The notes beneath the pieces were generated by a model that saw only the letters and a list, made by a program, of their open reading frames with translations, did no database searches and was not told where the DNA came from. The position numbers and the translations under genes are program-made. A DNA stretch of 64,000 nt from an uncultured Lachnospiraceae bacterium (GTDB taxonomy: Bacteria; Bacillota; Clostridia; Lachnospirales; Lachnospiraceae), in NCBI GenBank assembly GCA_910585605.1, contig CAJUFL010000003.1, forward strand, positions 1 through 64,000, given 5' to 3'. The stretch's first letter is position 1. Each line of letters begins with the position of its first letter. This document shows, piece by piece, positions 34,682 through 42,532 of this stretch.

Positions 34682-35044
34682 TTATCCAACTGCCTTCTGA
34701 ACTGCCTCTAATACACGTTCTGGCTGGAACGGTTTTACAATAAAATCTCTGGCACCTGACTGAATACTTTCAATTACCATCGCCTGCTGTCCCATTGCAG
34801 AACACATAACAATGCTTGCATTCGGATCAGATTCCTTAATTTTCTTAAGTGCCTGAATTCCATCCATCTCAGGCATGGTAATATCCATCAATACAAGATC
34901 CGGCTGGGTCTCAGCATACTTTTCAACGGCCTTCAATCCATTTTCTGCTTCCCCTGCAATTGTGTAACCATTCTTTACTAAAATGTCCTTGATCATCATT
35001 CTCATAAAAGCTGCATCATCACAAATTAAAATACTCTTTGCCAT
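34682..35044 (-). CDS. cheY: CheY, chemotaxis response regulator
   Basis: 120 aa, a stand-alone receiver. The acidic pocket is CDDA (Asp9/Asp10), the phosphorylated Asp54 sits in LVLMDITMPEMDG, Ser82 and Lys104 (DFIVKPF) complete the site. CheY-P binds FliM/FliY to change motor rotation. ATG 35044 with GGAG at 9 nt gives the exact Bacillus length; a longer frame to 35059 has no ribosome site. It lies among motor genes, not with cheA, as in Bacillus. Confidence 0.96.
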   Translation of the reverse strand: MAKSILICDDAAFMRMMIKDILVKNGYTIAGEAENGLKAVEKYAETQPDLVLMDITMPEMDGIQALKKIKESDPNASIVMCSAMGQQAMVIESIQSGARDFIVKPFQPERVLEAVQKAVG

Positions 35045-35073
35045 AATTATATTCTCCATTTCATAAAAATACT

Positions 35074-36258
35074 TTATTCTTTAATGATATCAGTTATTCT
35101 GACACCAAAGCTCTCTTCAATTACGACTACCTCTCCCTTTGCAACCAGCTTACCATTTACCAAAACATTAATTGGCTCACCAGCAAGCTTATCCAATTCA
35201 ATAATTGTTCCCGGTGCAAACTCTAAAATCTCTTTGATAGATTTACTGGTTCTTCCCAGTTCAACTGTAACCTCCAGCGGAACATCCATAATCAAATCCA
35301 TGTTCTCCTGCTGGGTAATCGGGTTCACAGCTGTATTAAATGGCTGGAACTGAACCGGCTGTACATTTACATCCTGTACAGGAACGTAATTATATGGCAT
35401 CGGCTGTCCCATCTGCGGTGGCATCTGCCCCATCATCGGCTGTCCCATCTGTGGCGGCATCTGATTCATCATCGGCTGTCCCATCTGTGGTGGTGCCTGA
35501 CTTGCTGCCGGCTGTACAGGACTGGCGGCAGGTGGTGCTTGTGGTGCCGCTGCTGGAGCTGCCTGCTCCGGCTCCTGACTGGAAATAAATTTGGTATATA
35601 AGTCTTTTGCCAGATCAATTGGATACAACTGCATGATGCTACTATTCACCAGCTCGCCAATCTCCATTTTGAAAAGAACCTTAACAAAAGAATTATTATA
35701 GAAAGAACCTACCTTTCCCTCGTCTATTTCGTCAACCAGACTTACCAAATCTGCTGTCGGCGGTGAAATATCAACCATCTCTCCCAGCATTGTGGATAAC
35801 GATGTAGCAGAGGAGCCCATCATCTGATTCATCGCTTCACAGATTGCACTTAAATGTAATTCTGACAACTCATCTACAAGATTTGTTCCATCTCCCCCCA
35901 TCATTAAATCTGTTATTACTTTAACATCATCTTCTCTAAGAATCAAGACATTATTGCCATCAATTCCCTCTTTGTATGAAATTGTTATAAAAACACATGG
36001 CTTTTCATAATCGGCTACCAATTCATCCCATTTACTTATTGTTACTGATGGTGTAGTAATCGTTACCTTCTGATTTACCAGTGAATATAATGTAGTTGCT
36101 GCCGTTCCCATACAGATGTTTGAGATCTCTCCAATCGCATCACATTCCTGTGCGGTTAAAGTACTACCGGAGGCAGAATCTGTGGCAGCATCACTATCAT
36201 CACCGGCTGTATTGCCAAGCAATGCATTTATTTCTTCTTGTGATAACATCCCATCCAT
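35074..36258 (-). CDS. fliY: FliY (FliN with CheC-like phosphatase domain)
   Basis: 394 aa. The N-terminal SQEEINALLG is a CheY-P-binding peptide like that of FliM. Two CheC-type active sites follow: Asp40-Glu44-Asn47 and Ser137-Glu141-Asn144, with prolines at 70 and 166. The C-terminal ~80 residues are the SpoA/FliN rotor domain (VPLEVTVELGRTSKSIKEIL). Residues 229-312 form an Ala/Pro/Gln/Met-rich linker with three copies of PPQMGQPM at a 12-residue period. It is a switch protein that also dephosphorylates CheY-P at the motor. It starts 4 bp after fliM. Confidence 0.96.
   Translation of the reverse strand: MDGMLSQEEINALLGNTAGDDSDAATDSASGSTLTAQECDAIGEISNICMGTAATTLYSLVNQKVTITTPSVTISKWDELVADYEKPCVFITISYKEGIDGNNVLILREDDVKVITDLMMGGDGTNLVDELSELHLSAICEAMNQMMGSSATSLSTMLGEMVDISPPTADLVSLVDEIDEGKVGSFYNNSFVKVLFKMEIGELVNSSIMQLYPIDLAKDLYTKFISSQEPEQAAPAAAPQAPPAASPVQPAASQAPPQMGQPMMNQMPPQMGQPMMGQMPPQMGQPMPYNYVPVQDVNVQPVQFQPFNTAVNPITQQENMDLIMDVPLEVTVELGRTSKSIKEILEFAPGTIIELDKLAGEPINVLVNGKLVAKGEVVVIEESFGVRITDIIKE
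35398..35493 (-). repeat. 36-bp tandem repeat in the fliY linker
   Basis: Three copies of a 36-bp unit encode PPQMGQPMMNQM, PPQMGQPMMGQM and PPQMGQPM (residues 256-287). The DNA copies differ at synonymous positions (for example GGT/GGC codons), so the repeat is not freshly duplicated, but slippage could still vary the copy number between strains. Confidence 0.8.
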
Positions 36259-36262
36259 GTCC

Positions 36263-37240
36263 CTACTCCTCTCTTATAATTTCTGTTACCTTAACGGCAT
36301 ATTTATCTCCACCAGCACCAGGTAACGCTTTAAATTTAACAATATTACCTACATAAACATCCAACTCATTATCTACATGGGTATTCAGTCTAATAATATC
36401 GCCAATTTGCAAATTAATAAAATCAATAACTGAAATACTGCTCTTTCCGAGCAATGCTTTTATCGGTATCTGTGCCTTATTAATTGCAGTCTCAATATAC
36501 TCATCATAAGTCTGCTCATCCTTATTCTGCATTGTAGAAAACCAATATTTTGTATTTAACTTATCCATAATATCTTCCAGCGTCATAAACGGAAGACAGA
36601 TATTCATAAGACCTTCTACTGTACCGATTGCAACATTAATTGTGACAATTGCTATCATCTCACTTGGTGAAATAATCTGTGCAAACTGTGGATTCGTTTC
36701 AATCCTCTCCAGCCTTGGCTGAACCTCAATTACATTTTCCCATGGTTCCCTGAGAAGATCTACCAAAACCACAAAAATTCTTTCCAGAACAGACAACTCA
36801 ATCTCGGAAAAATTCCTCTGCTTTTCAAGGGGATCTCCCATTCCGCCAAGCATACGGTCAATAATTGTAAATCCCAGATTGGATGCCAATTCAATTAATA
36901 TATTACCATTAAGTGGCTCGAAATTAACAATCCCGAGCAACACAGGATCCGACAATGCATTGGAAAATTCAGAATATGTAACTGCTTCTGAACTCATAAC
37001 ATCAATCTGTACATTTTTTCGTAAATATGCCGGTAAATTACTAGAAACCAGTCTGCCAAAATGCTCAAATATAATCTCCAACGTCCTCAAATGTTCCTTT
37101 GAGAACTTAGCAGGTCTAGCAAAATCATAATCTTTAATTTTAACCGCCGGTTCGTCATTCACTTCATCTACATCTAACTCACCGGAATTTAATTGTTTCA
37201 GCAACGCATCAATCTCATTTTGAGACAGCACATCTGCCAT
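36263..37240 (-). CDS. fliM: FliM, flagellar motor switch protein
   Basis: 325 aa, normal length. The N-terminal SQNEIDALLKQL is the CheY-P-binding peptide, the middle CheC-like domain includes LIELASNLGFTIIDRMLGG, and the C-terminal SpoA domain (IKALLGKSSISVIDFINLQIGDI) joins FliN/FliY. It forms the cytoplasmic ring of the switch. GGAGGTG precedes ATG 37240. Confidence 0.96.
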   Translation of the reverse strand: MADVLSQNEIDALLKQLNSGELDVDEVNDEPAVKIKDYDFARPAKFSKEHLRTLEIIFEHFGRLVSSNLPAYLRKNVQIDVMSSEAVTYSEFSNALSDPVLLGIVNFEPLNGNILIELASNLGFTIIDRMLGGMGDPLEKQRNFSEIELSVLERIFVVLVDLLREPWENVIEVQPRLERIETNPQFAQIISPSEMIAIVTINVAIGTVEGLMNICLPFMTLEDIMDKLNTKYWFSTMQNKDEQTYDEYIETAINKAQIPIKALLGKSSISVIDFINLQIGDIIRLNTHVDNELDVYVGNIVKFKALPGAGGDKYAVKVTEIIREE

Positions 37241-37316
37241 ATTTTCACCTCCAATTGCCTGCCAGTCTTTTTCATTCAGGAAACCATCATATTCCCTATA
37301 TCATATTGAATAAAAA

Positions 37317-37835
37317 TTACTTGGACGACTGGGTCGTGAACTTGCTAAATGACACTCTGTATATACATTGTGTCCCATATTTCTTTTGAAGGCTGCTAAG
37401 AATCTGTTTTTTAATCTTCTCCTGCGTCTCCTGATCTGCCACTTCTGCATATGTGTAATTCTGAATAATGTTACGTGCTTCATCAAATACTGCTCCCTGT
37501 GCATCTGCCAGAACAGCATTCAAATCGTCATACTCCTTTGATGACTTATCCATTTCCAAAGTCAGACCAACCTGCACATAACCATTTTTCCCACTACCAT
37601 CATCCTTCAGGTTTACAACCTGTGCTTCTACATTATATGTTGCAATGTTTTCTAATGCAACTGATGGCTGACCATCATTACTCTCTAATTCCAAATTCAA
37701 TGCCGATGCAATCTGCGTAATCAGATTATTGGTTTTCTTCGCAGATGGCATACAGACAAATACAAGCATAACATTTAAAATCAAATTCACAACACAGAGA
37801 GCTAAAATAATGACTGTAATTAAATTCTTTTTCAT
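37317..37835 (-). CDS. fliL: FliL, flagellar basal-body-associated protein
   Basis: 172 aa. One N-terminal span (about 5-27, TVIILALCVVNLILNVMLVF) is followed by a periplasmic-type FliL domain (YVQVGLTLEMDKSSKEYDDL ... RNIIQNYTYAEVADQ). FliL supports the stator and motor torque. The position between motB and fliM, with 9 bp to motB, is typical for clostridia. Low sequence identity is normal for the family, so the context is part of the evidence. Confidence 0.88.
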   Translation of the reverse strand: MKKNLITVIILALCVVNLILNVMLVFVCMPSAKKTNNLITQIASALNLELESNDGQPSVALENIATYNVEAQVVNLKDDGSGKNGYVQVGLTLEMDKSSKEYDDLNAVLADAQGAVFDEARNIIQNYTYAEVADQETQEKIKKQILSSLQKKYGTQCIYRVSFSKFTTQSSK

Positions 37836-37844
37836 GACCTTCTC

Positions 37845-38798
37845 CTATCTTTTTGTTTGTGTATCAGAATTCAACTGATTATATATCTTAATGGATACCC
37901 GGCGGTTCTTAGCCCGCCCTTCTTCCGTCTGGTTAGAGGCAACAGGACGGCTTTCTCCATATCCTGCAACCTTCATATTAGCTTCTATTAAATTAGCATT
38001 TTCCATAACGTATTCAAACACCTTGGTAGCTCTCGCAGTGGATAAATAACGGTTGCTTTCATATAAGGAATTATGAATCGGCACATTATCGGTATGTCCT
38101 TCTATCTCAATCACACAATCCTTGTATCGTTCCATAATCATGGCTATCTTTTGCATAAAAATCTTTGCATCCTGTCGAATCTCTGCCTGACCAGCATTAA
38201 ATAATATAGCTCCATTCAGATCCAAAGAAACATACTGTGCATTATAATCCAATATAACTTCATTATCAATACTATAGGACTCTGCCATCTGTAAAATCTC
38301 ATCATACATCTCTTCCGACTGTTCCAAGCCCTGTTTCCCCAACATTTCTTTCAATTCTTTTTCTATCAACGAATCTTCTTTGGTATTTTGGGTAATTCCA
38401 CTTTCACTTGTCAGATCTTCCGTATTCGGTTTCACACTGTCTGGCTGGTCAGATTTGTCTTCTTTCCCATCATCCGCACCAGTAGATGATAAATCCTGAT
38501 TATTTCCTTTCACCTCGGAAGATACTCCGATATGCTCCAATACCGACTCGATTCCCGGAAGCTGCGTGACACCTCCCGATACAATCTGTCCCTCCACTAA
38601 AGAAACAGCTCCTGACTGGAAAATACTAAAACTCATATTATCAAAAGATGCTGCAATCCTTTGAATCTTTCCCTCATCCATCGTAGAACTCGCAAACAGT
38701 AAAACGAAGAAACAAAGCAACAGATTCATCAAATCACTAAATGTAGCCATCCAAGCCGGTGAACCTTCCTCAGCAGGCTTTTCTCTTTTTTTGGCCAA
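37845..38798 (-). CDS. motB: MotB, stator protein
   Basis: 317 aa. A single N-terminal span with Asp22 in FSDLMNLLLCFFVLLFA, the proton-carrying residue, is followed by a long Ser/Asp/Glu-rich stretch. A C-terminal OmpA-type peptidoglycan-binding domain follows (VIEIEGHTDNVPIHNSLYE, VAGYGESRPV). The start is a TTG at 38796-38798 (AKKREK follows) with a GGTG-type site; motA ends at 38801. It anchors the stator to the wall. The plug/linker is longer than in Bacillus MotB (~261 aa). Confidence 0.94.
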   Translation of the reverse strand: MAKKREKPAEEGSPAWMATFSDLMNLLLCFFVLLFASSTMDEGKIQRIAASFDNMSFSIFQSGAVSLVEGQIVSGGVTQLPGIESVLEHIGVSSEVKGNNQDLSSTGADDGKEDKSDQPDSVKPNTEDLTSESGITQNTKEDSLIEKELKEMLGKQGLEQSEEMYDEILQMAESYSIDNEVILDYNAQYVSLDLNGAILFNAGQAEIRQDAKIFMQKIAMIMERYKDCVIEIEGHTDNVPIHNSLYESNRYLSTARATKVFEYVMENANLIEANMKVAGYGESRPVASNQTEEGRAKNRRVSIKIYNQLNSDTQTKR

Positions 38799-38800
38799 TC

Positions 38801-39595
38801 CTACTCACCACCTTCATTTAACTGATCTCTCACACCTGGGGCAAGGAAAGATTTTAATTTCTCTTCAATTACTCTCGGATTCTCTCCTGCCTGAATAGAT
38901 AACAAACCTTCTATCATAATTTCCTTCAACTGTATCTCTTCGTCATTGAATATTGTCAACTTACCTGCAACCGGTGCACTCAGCCAGTTTGCAAGTACGG
39001 AACCGTAATAAGTTGTAATCAGCGCAGTCGCCATAGAAGGTCCGATAGAATCTGGATCGGATAAGTTCTTCAGCATTAGGATCAAACCAATCAGGGTACC
39101 AATCATACCCCAGGCAGGTCCCATCGCTCCAATCTGTTTCCAGAAAGCAATGTTCGTCTGATGTCTTGTATCTGTATTGACCAATTCTGCCTCTAAAATA
39201 CCTCTTACCAATTCTGGATCCGTACCATCCACAATCAGCAAAATTCCTTTTTTCATAAAAGGCTCTTCCAATGCATTTGCAGATTCCTCTAATGCAAGCA
39301 AACCTTCTTTTCTGGCAACGTTAGATAAATCAATAATCTGCTTAATGGTTCCTATACTATCCAACTGCGGTACTTTAAATATCAGACCAATCGATTTTAA
39401 TCCGGCTAAGAAACCCTGCATCGGTACACTCGCCAGTACCGAACCAAAGGCTCCACCAAAGGTAATTAAAATCGATGGTAAATCTAAAAACCAAGGCAAT
39501 GCCGCCCATCCAAAGTCACCGTTTGCCATACCAAATATCATTAAGGCAAAGGCTAAAACCAATCCAATTATCGATGCAATATCCAAAACTTCCAC
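38801..39595 (-). CDS. motA: MotA, stator protein
   Basis: 264 aa with four spans, usual length. LDLPSILITFGGAFGSVLAS, GPAWGMIGTLIGLILML and ALITTYYGSVLANWL are the conserved stretches. It pairs with MotB to form the ion channel that drives the motor. Sequence alone does not show whether it carries H+ or Na+. Its ATG lies 62 nt after a predicted start site at about 39658, downstream of a hairpin. Confidence 0.95.
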   Translation of the reverse strand: MEVLDIASIIGLVLAFALMIFGMANGDFGWAALPWFLDLPSILITFGGAFGSVLASVPMQGFLAGLKSIGLIFKVPQLDSIGTIKQIIDLSNVARKEGLLALEESANALEEPFMKKGILLIVDGTDPELVRGILEAELVNTDTRHQTNIAFWKQIGAMGPAWGMIGTLIGLILMLKNLSDPDSIGPSMATALITTYYGSVLANWLSAPVAGKLTIFNDEEIQLKEIMIEGLLSIQAGENPRVIEEKLKSFLAPGVRDQLNEGGE

Positions 39596-39616
39596 CTCTC
39601 CAATCCACAGTAAATT

Positions 39617-39644
39617 AAGGTTTCCTATTATTCAAAGAAACCTT
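39617..39644 (-). other. hairpin in the motA leader
   Basis: Minus-strand arms AAGGTTTC and GAAACCTT (39637-39644 with 39617-39624) form a perfect 8-bp stem with a 12-nt loop between flbD and motA. No U-run follows, so it is more likely an mRNA-stability or processing hairpin than a terminator. Confidence 0.5.
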
Positions 39645-39664
39645 TCAAAAAATCACATGTTAGT

Positions 39665-39673
39665 ATTATAGCA
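39665..39673 (-). promoter_or_regulatory. predicted extended -10 promoter upstream of motAB
   Basis: Minus strand TGC-TATAAT at 39665-39673 is an extended -10 box just downstream of the flbD stop; a clear -35 is lacking. It would give separate expression of motA-motB and downstream genes. The region is AT-rich, so chance is not excluded. Confidence 0.4.
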
Positions 39674-39700
39674 TAAAAGTGTAATATATTCTACAAAAAT

Positions 39701-39892
39701 TTACAAAAGTGTATTATATATTTTCTTCCTATAACATATTACTAAATTTGTTATCTCTTGTCTACTCTCTTTTACAAGTATTTTTTTTCCTGTAGTTAAA
39801 GAAATAACTGTATCAGGAGTTTCTTCCACAAATTCAATAACATCTGCATTCAGAGTAAATTTAATATCATTCATCTTTGTTAACTCTATCAT
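39701..39892 (-). CDS. flbD: FlbD family small flagellar protein
   Basis: 63 aa, typical for the FlbD/SwrD family. IELTKMNDIKFTLNADVIEFVEETPDTVISL is a recognisable FlbD core. The Bacillus counterpart SwrD increases flagellar power by supporting the stator. The ribosome site AAGGAGGGG overlaps a small TCCTT-GTG-AAGGA hairpin, which could limit translation. The location after flgE and before motA is usual. Confidence 0.9.
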   Translation of the reverse strand: MIELTKMNDIKFTLNADVIEFVEETPDTVISLTTGKKILVKESRQEITNLVICYRKKIYNTLL

Positions 39893-39914
39893 AGATACCC
39901 CTCCTTCACAAGGA

Positions 39915-39948
39915 AAGATGCACCATAATAATATATATGATGCATCTT
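39915..39948 (-). other. hairpin between flgE and flbD
   Basis: Minus-strand AAGATGCA and TGCATCTT (39941-39948 with 39915-39922) pair perfectly over 8 bp, and the stem can extend by 4 bp after one mismatch. No U-run follows. It lies in the 91-bp gap between flgE and flbD and could set the relative amount of hook protein mRNA. Confidence 0.5.
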
Positions 39949-39983
39949 CTATATTTCTTTATCACAAATCTTAAGGTTTTGTA

Positions 39984-41354
39984 TTATCTCTTAAGATTTA
40001 CCAGCTCTTCAATCAGGGTATCAGAAACAGTGATGATTCTTGAATTTGCCTGAAATCCTCTTTGGGTTACGATCATTTCTGTAAACTCCTGGGAAAGATC
40101 CACATTAGACATCTCAATAACACCCTGCGTCATAGTCTCACCCGCATTGACAATATCCATACCTACACCGTCAAATTCACCAGAAGCCTTTGTCTCTTTA
40201 TAAAGACTGTTGCCGATTGCCTCCAGACCTGCCGGATTTACGAATTTTGCCACTGCGATTTGTCCTAAAAGCTTACTGATACCATTATCATAAACACCAT
40301 AAATCATACCATTGGTATCAATCTCCACATCTGTAAGCGTACCTACCTTACGACCTGCACCTGTAGTATCCGTACCACCCTTCATTGTCTCTACATCTGA
40401 TTCACCGCCCTTGGTAGAGTACATGGTAAGCGGAGAACAGTCTAACTCAATGGAATCAATCCAATCAGTCTGATCAGGAGCAGTGTGATCCTGGAACACA
40501 TTTCCTTTTGTAGGATCTGTCGGTGTAATAGTCAGTGCTGTTGTCTTTACTCCTGCTACACCTCCCATACCTATAAACTTACCTCCATCAGGATCAAATT
40601 TGATCGTAGTATCTGCTAAAGTTGCCGAATATCCATTTTGTAAAATATCTACATTATTGGCATCCTTAATGGAATCAATTGCAAGGTTATACAAGCTGGG
40701 GTCATTGGCATCCTGAGTAATTTTAAATTTAACGCTGTACGTATATCCCAGATTATCATAAATAGATACCGTGGTCACAACACCGTCCGCCGTCTGCAGC
40801 TTTGGATCGATCGCCGCAATATTACCATGCATATACATCTTTGACGTCAATTCCGGAGGTGCCGTTTTGTTCTCTTCCGCCTCTGGTCTTAACGCAGATA
40901 CGGTATCCCTTTTGATACTGGTCGGATCATCCGGATCTACCTGCCATCCCATTACCAGTTCACCACCGCCGGTAGTCAGATTACCTGCATCGTCTGTCTT
41001 AAAAGCACCTATCTTGGTAAAATAATTGGTGCCGCCGCGGTTTACAACAAAGAACGAGCTTCCGTTGATCATCAGGTCATACGGATTATTCGTTGACTGT
41101 GCAGAACCGCCTTTATGGGACGCCGTGATAGTCGCCACAGTCATACCCAAACCAATCTGCTTCGCATTGGTACCGCCGCTGGTAGGCGTTGCCCCGGTTG
41201 CACTCTGCGTAGTCTGATACAAAACATCCTTAAATAATACCTGACTGGATTTAAAGCCTACGGTATTTACATTTGATATATTATTACCAATAACATCCAT
41301 TTTTGTCTGATGATTCCTAAGACCTGAAACACCAGAATAAAGTGATCTCATCAT
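39984..41354 (-). CDS. flgE: FlgE, flagellar hook protein
   Basis: 456 aa. The N-terminus (MRSLYSGVSGLRNHQTKMDVIGNN) and C-terminus (QEFTEMIVTQRGFQANSRII) are the paired rod/hook terminal helices. The middle (INGSSFFVVNRGGTNYFTK, then variable domains) is the exposed hook surface. It polymerises into the hook after FlgD caps the rod. It is slightly longer than usual because of the variable domain. It is flanked by hairpins on both sides and likely made at high level. Confidence 0.95.
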   Translation of the reverse strand: MMRSLYSGVSGLRNHQTKMDVIGNNISNVNTVGFKSSQVLFKDVLYQTTQSATGATPTSGGTNAKQIGLGMTVATITASHKGGSAQSTNNPYDLMINGSSFFVVNRGGTNYFTKIGAFKTDDAGNLTTGGGELVMGWQVDPDDPTSIKRDTVSALRPEAEENKTAPPELTSKMYMHGNIAAIDPKLQTADGVVTTVSIYDNLGYTYSVKFKITQDANDPSLYNLAIDSIKDANNVDILQNGYSATLADTTIKFDPDGGKFIGMGGVAGVKTTALTITPTDPTKGNVFQDHTAPDQTDWIDSIELDCSPLTMYSTKGGESDVETMKGGTDTTGAGRKVGTLTDVEIDTNGMIYGVYDNGISKLLGQIAVAKFVNPAGLEAIGNSLYKETKASGEFDGVGMDIVNAGETMTQGVIEMSNVDLSQEFTEMIVTQRGFQANSRIITVSDTLIEELVNLKR

Positions 41355-41391
41355 AATTAAATGACCTCCTATTTTTATTCTTACTGATGGT

Positions 41392-41415
41392 CATCCCGTC
41401 TGTCATTCCGGGATG
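41392..41415 (-). other. hairpin upstream of flgE
   Basis: CATCCCG (41392-41398) and CGGGATG (41409-41415) pair perfectly over 7 bp, with a 10-nt loop. It lies between the TIGR02530 gene and flgE, about 40 bp before the hook start. No U-run follows on the minus strand. Confidence 0.5.
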
Positions 41416-41436
41416 CCTAGCCTCCAAAAGGTCCGG

Positions 41437-41847
41437 CTATACAATCACTGCCCCATCAATATTCGTAAACACATTACTATCATTATTTTCCTGATCCATT
41501 GCTGTAATTACTGTATTATTTTTCACATTTACAATAAAAGCAATGTTATCCATCATAACCAGTGACTCATTAATACTTTTTTCCTTGGCCTGCATAACTC
41601 CCTTGTTCAAGCGGTTCATCTGATCATCATTCAGATTGATGTTCCGGCTGGCAAGTCTCTCATTTGCATGCTTTGAAAATATCACACCCGGCAGATTCTC
41701 TTTTGCACTGCTGGTTTTTTCTAATATTTCCCGAAAAGAAAGCCCCTGTTCTGTTGTAACATTCTGCCAATTAGATTTTTTGCCGTTATTTAAGTAGGCA
41801 TCTTTTACCTGTTCAATTGACATAAATGAATTCTGTAAACGATCCAT
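41437..41847 (-). CDS. TIGR02530-type flagellar operon protein
   Basis: 136 aa. The C-terminal part (VIFSKHANERLASRNINLN, then SLVMMDNIAFIVNVKNNTVITAMD) is the core of the TIGR02530 flagellar operon family found between flgD and flgE in Firmicutes. Its function is not settled, and roles in hook formation have been suggested. The N-terminus is variable. It lies in its standard position, 84 bp after flgD. Confidence 0.85.
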   Translation of the reverse strand: MDRLQNSFMSIEQVKDAYLNNGKKSNWQNVTTEQGLSFREILEKTSSAKENLPGVIFSKHANERLASRNINLNDDQMNRLNKGVMQAKEKSINESLVMMDNIAFIVNVKNNTVITAMDQENNDSNVFTNIDGAVIV

Positions 41848-41931
41848 GTTATCGCCCCTTTTCCTTAAGGTTAAGCCAATACAGTTCCGTCTGTATTGCT
41901 GCTTTTGGGAAACCTGTTGACAAGACTTTCC

Positions 41932-42474
41932 TTACTTGTCATCCTCGTTGCCGCCTTCGCCTTCTCCTTTATCTTCACCATTTTCTCCGCTGTTTTCTCC
42001 ACCATTTTCTCCGCTGTTTTCTCCATCGTTTTCTTCATTTCCCGGATTCTTGATCAAATGCTCCAGATAATCAATACTAACAATAGAATCCAAATAATCT
42101 GCCGGATAATACTGGTCATTAATATGGAAATACGCTTTTCCCTCACTCATAGTTACATAATCTACCAGACCACTTACCTGATTAATCTTGCCCGCTGAAT
42201 CTGGAACATTTAATATTACATATTGTCCTGCCATATTCAACGCCTGATTTGCATTAAATGTTGCACAAAGATTTTCTAACTGTTCTACTGTTGAGAACTG
42301 TGCCAGCTGAGCCATATACTCTGTGTTACTGGTCGGTTCCAACGGATCCTGATACTGCATCTGGGTTACCAGAAGCTTTAAAAAAGCATCTTTATCCAAT
42401 GTAGAATTTTTGGAATTTGTTATGTTACTAACTGCCTGTTCCACTGATGACGTATCAATTCCTATTCCTGCCAT
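41932..42474 (-). CDS. flgD: FlgD, hook cap/assembly protein with acidic tail
   Basis: 180 aa. The N-terminal FlgD core is clear: DKDAFLKLLVTQMQYQDPLEP then STEYMAQLAQFSTVEQLEN-type sequence (residues ~26-68), then the short beta region used for hook capping (QYVILNV...GLVDYV). Residues 143-180 form a Gly/Glu/Asn-rich repeat (NSGENGGENSGENG), not part of usual FlgD. Bacillus FlgD is about 140 aa, so the tail explains the excess. It caps the growing hook and guides FlgE. Confidence 0.93.
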   Translation of the reverse strand: MAGIGIDTSSVEQAVSNITNSKNSTLDKDAFLKLLVTQMQYQDPLEPTSNTEYMAQLAQFSTVEQLENLCATFNANQALNMAGQYVILNVPDSAGKINQVSGLVDYVTMSEGKAYFHINDQYYPADYLDSIVSIDYLEHLIKNPGNEENDGENSGENGGENSGENGEDKGEGEGGNEDDK

Positions 42475-42532
42475 ATTCTTTTCCTCCTTTTATTTTTTAT
42501 GATAGATACCGGTTTCCCGATATTCTTTCCTG

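Noticed and set aside
35398..35493. Regular repeats in fliY as a CRISPR array
   Set aside because: The copies are in frame, have no spacers and encode a linker peptide; no cas genes are present.
41958..42048. Repeats at the flgD 3' end as a non-coding tandem repeat
   Set aside because: They are an in-frame part of FlgD encoding an acidic tail.
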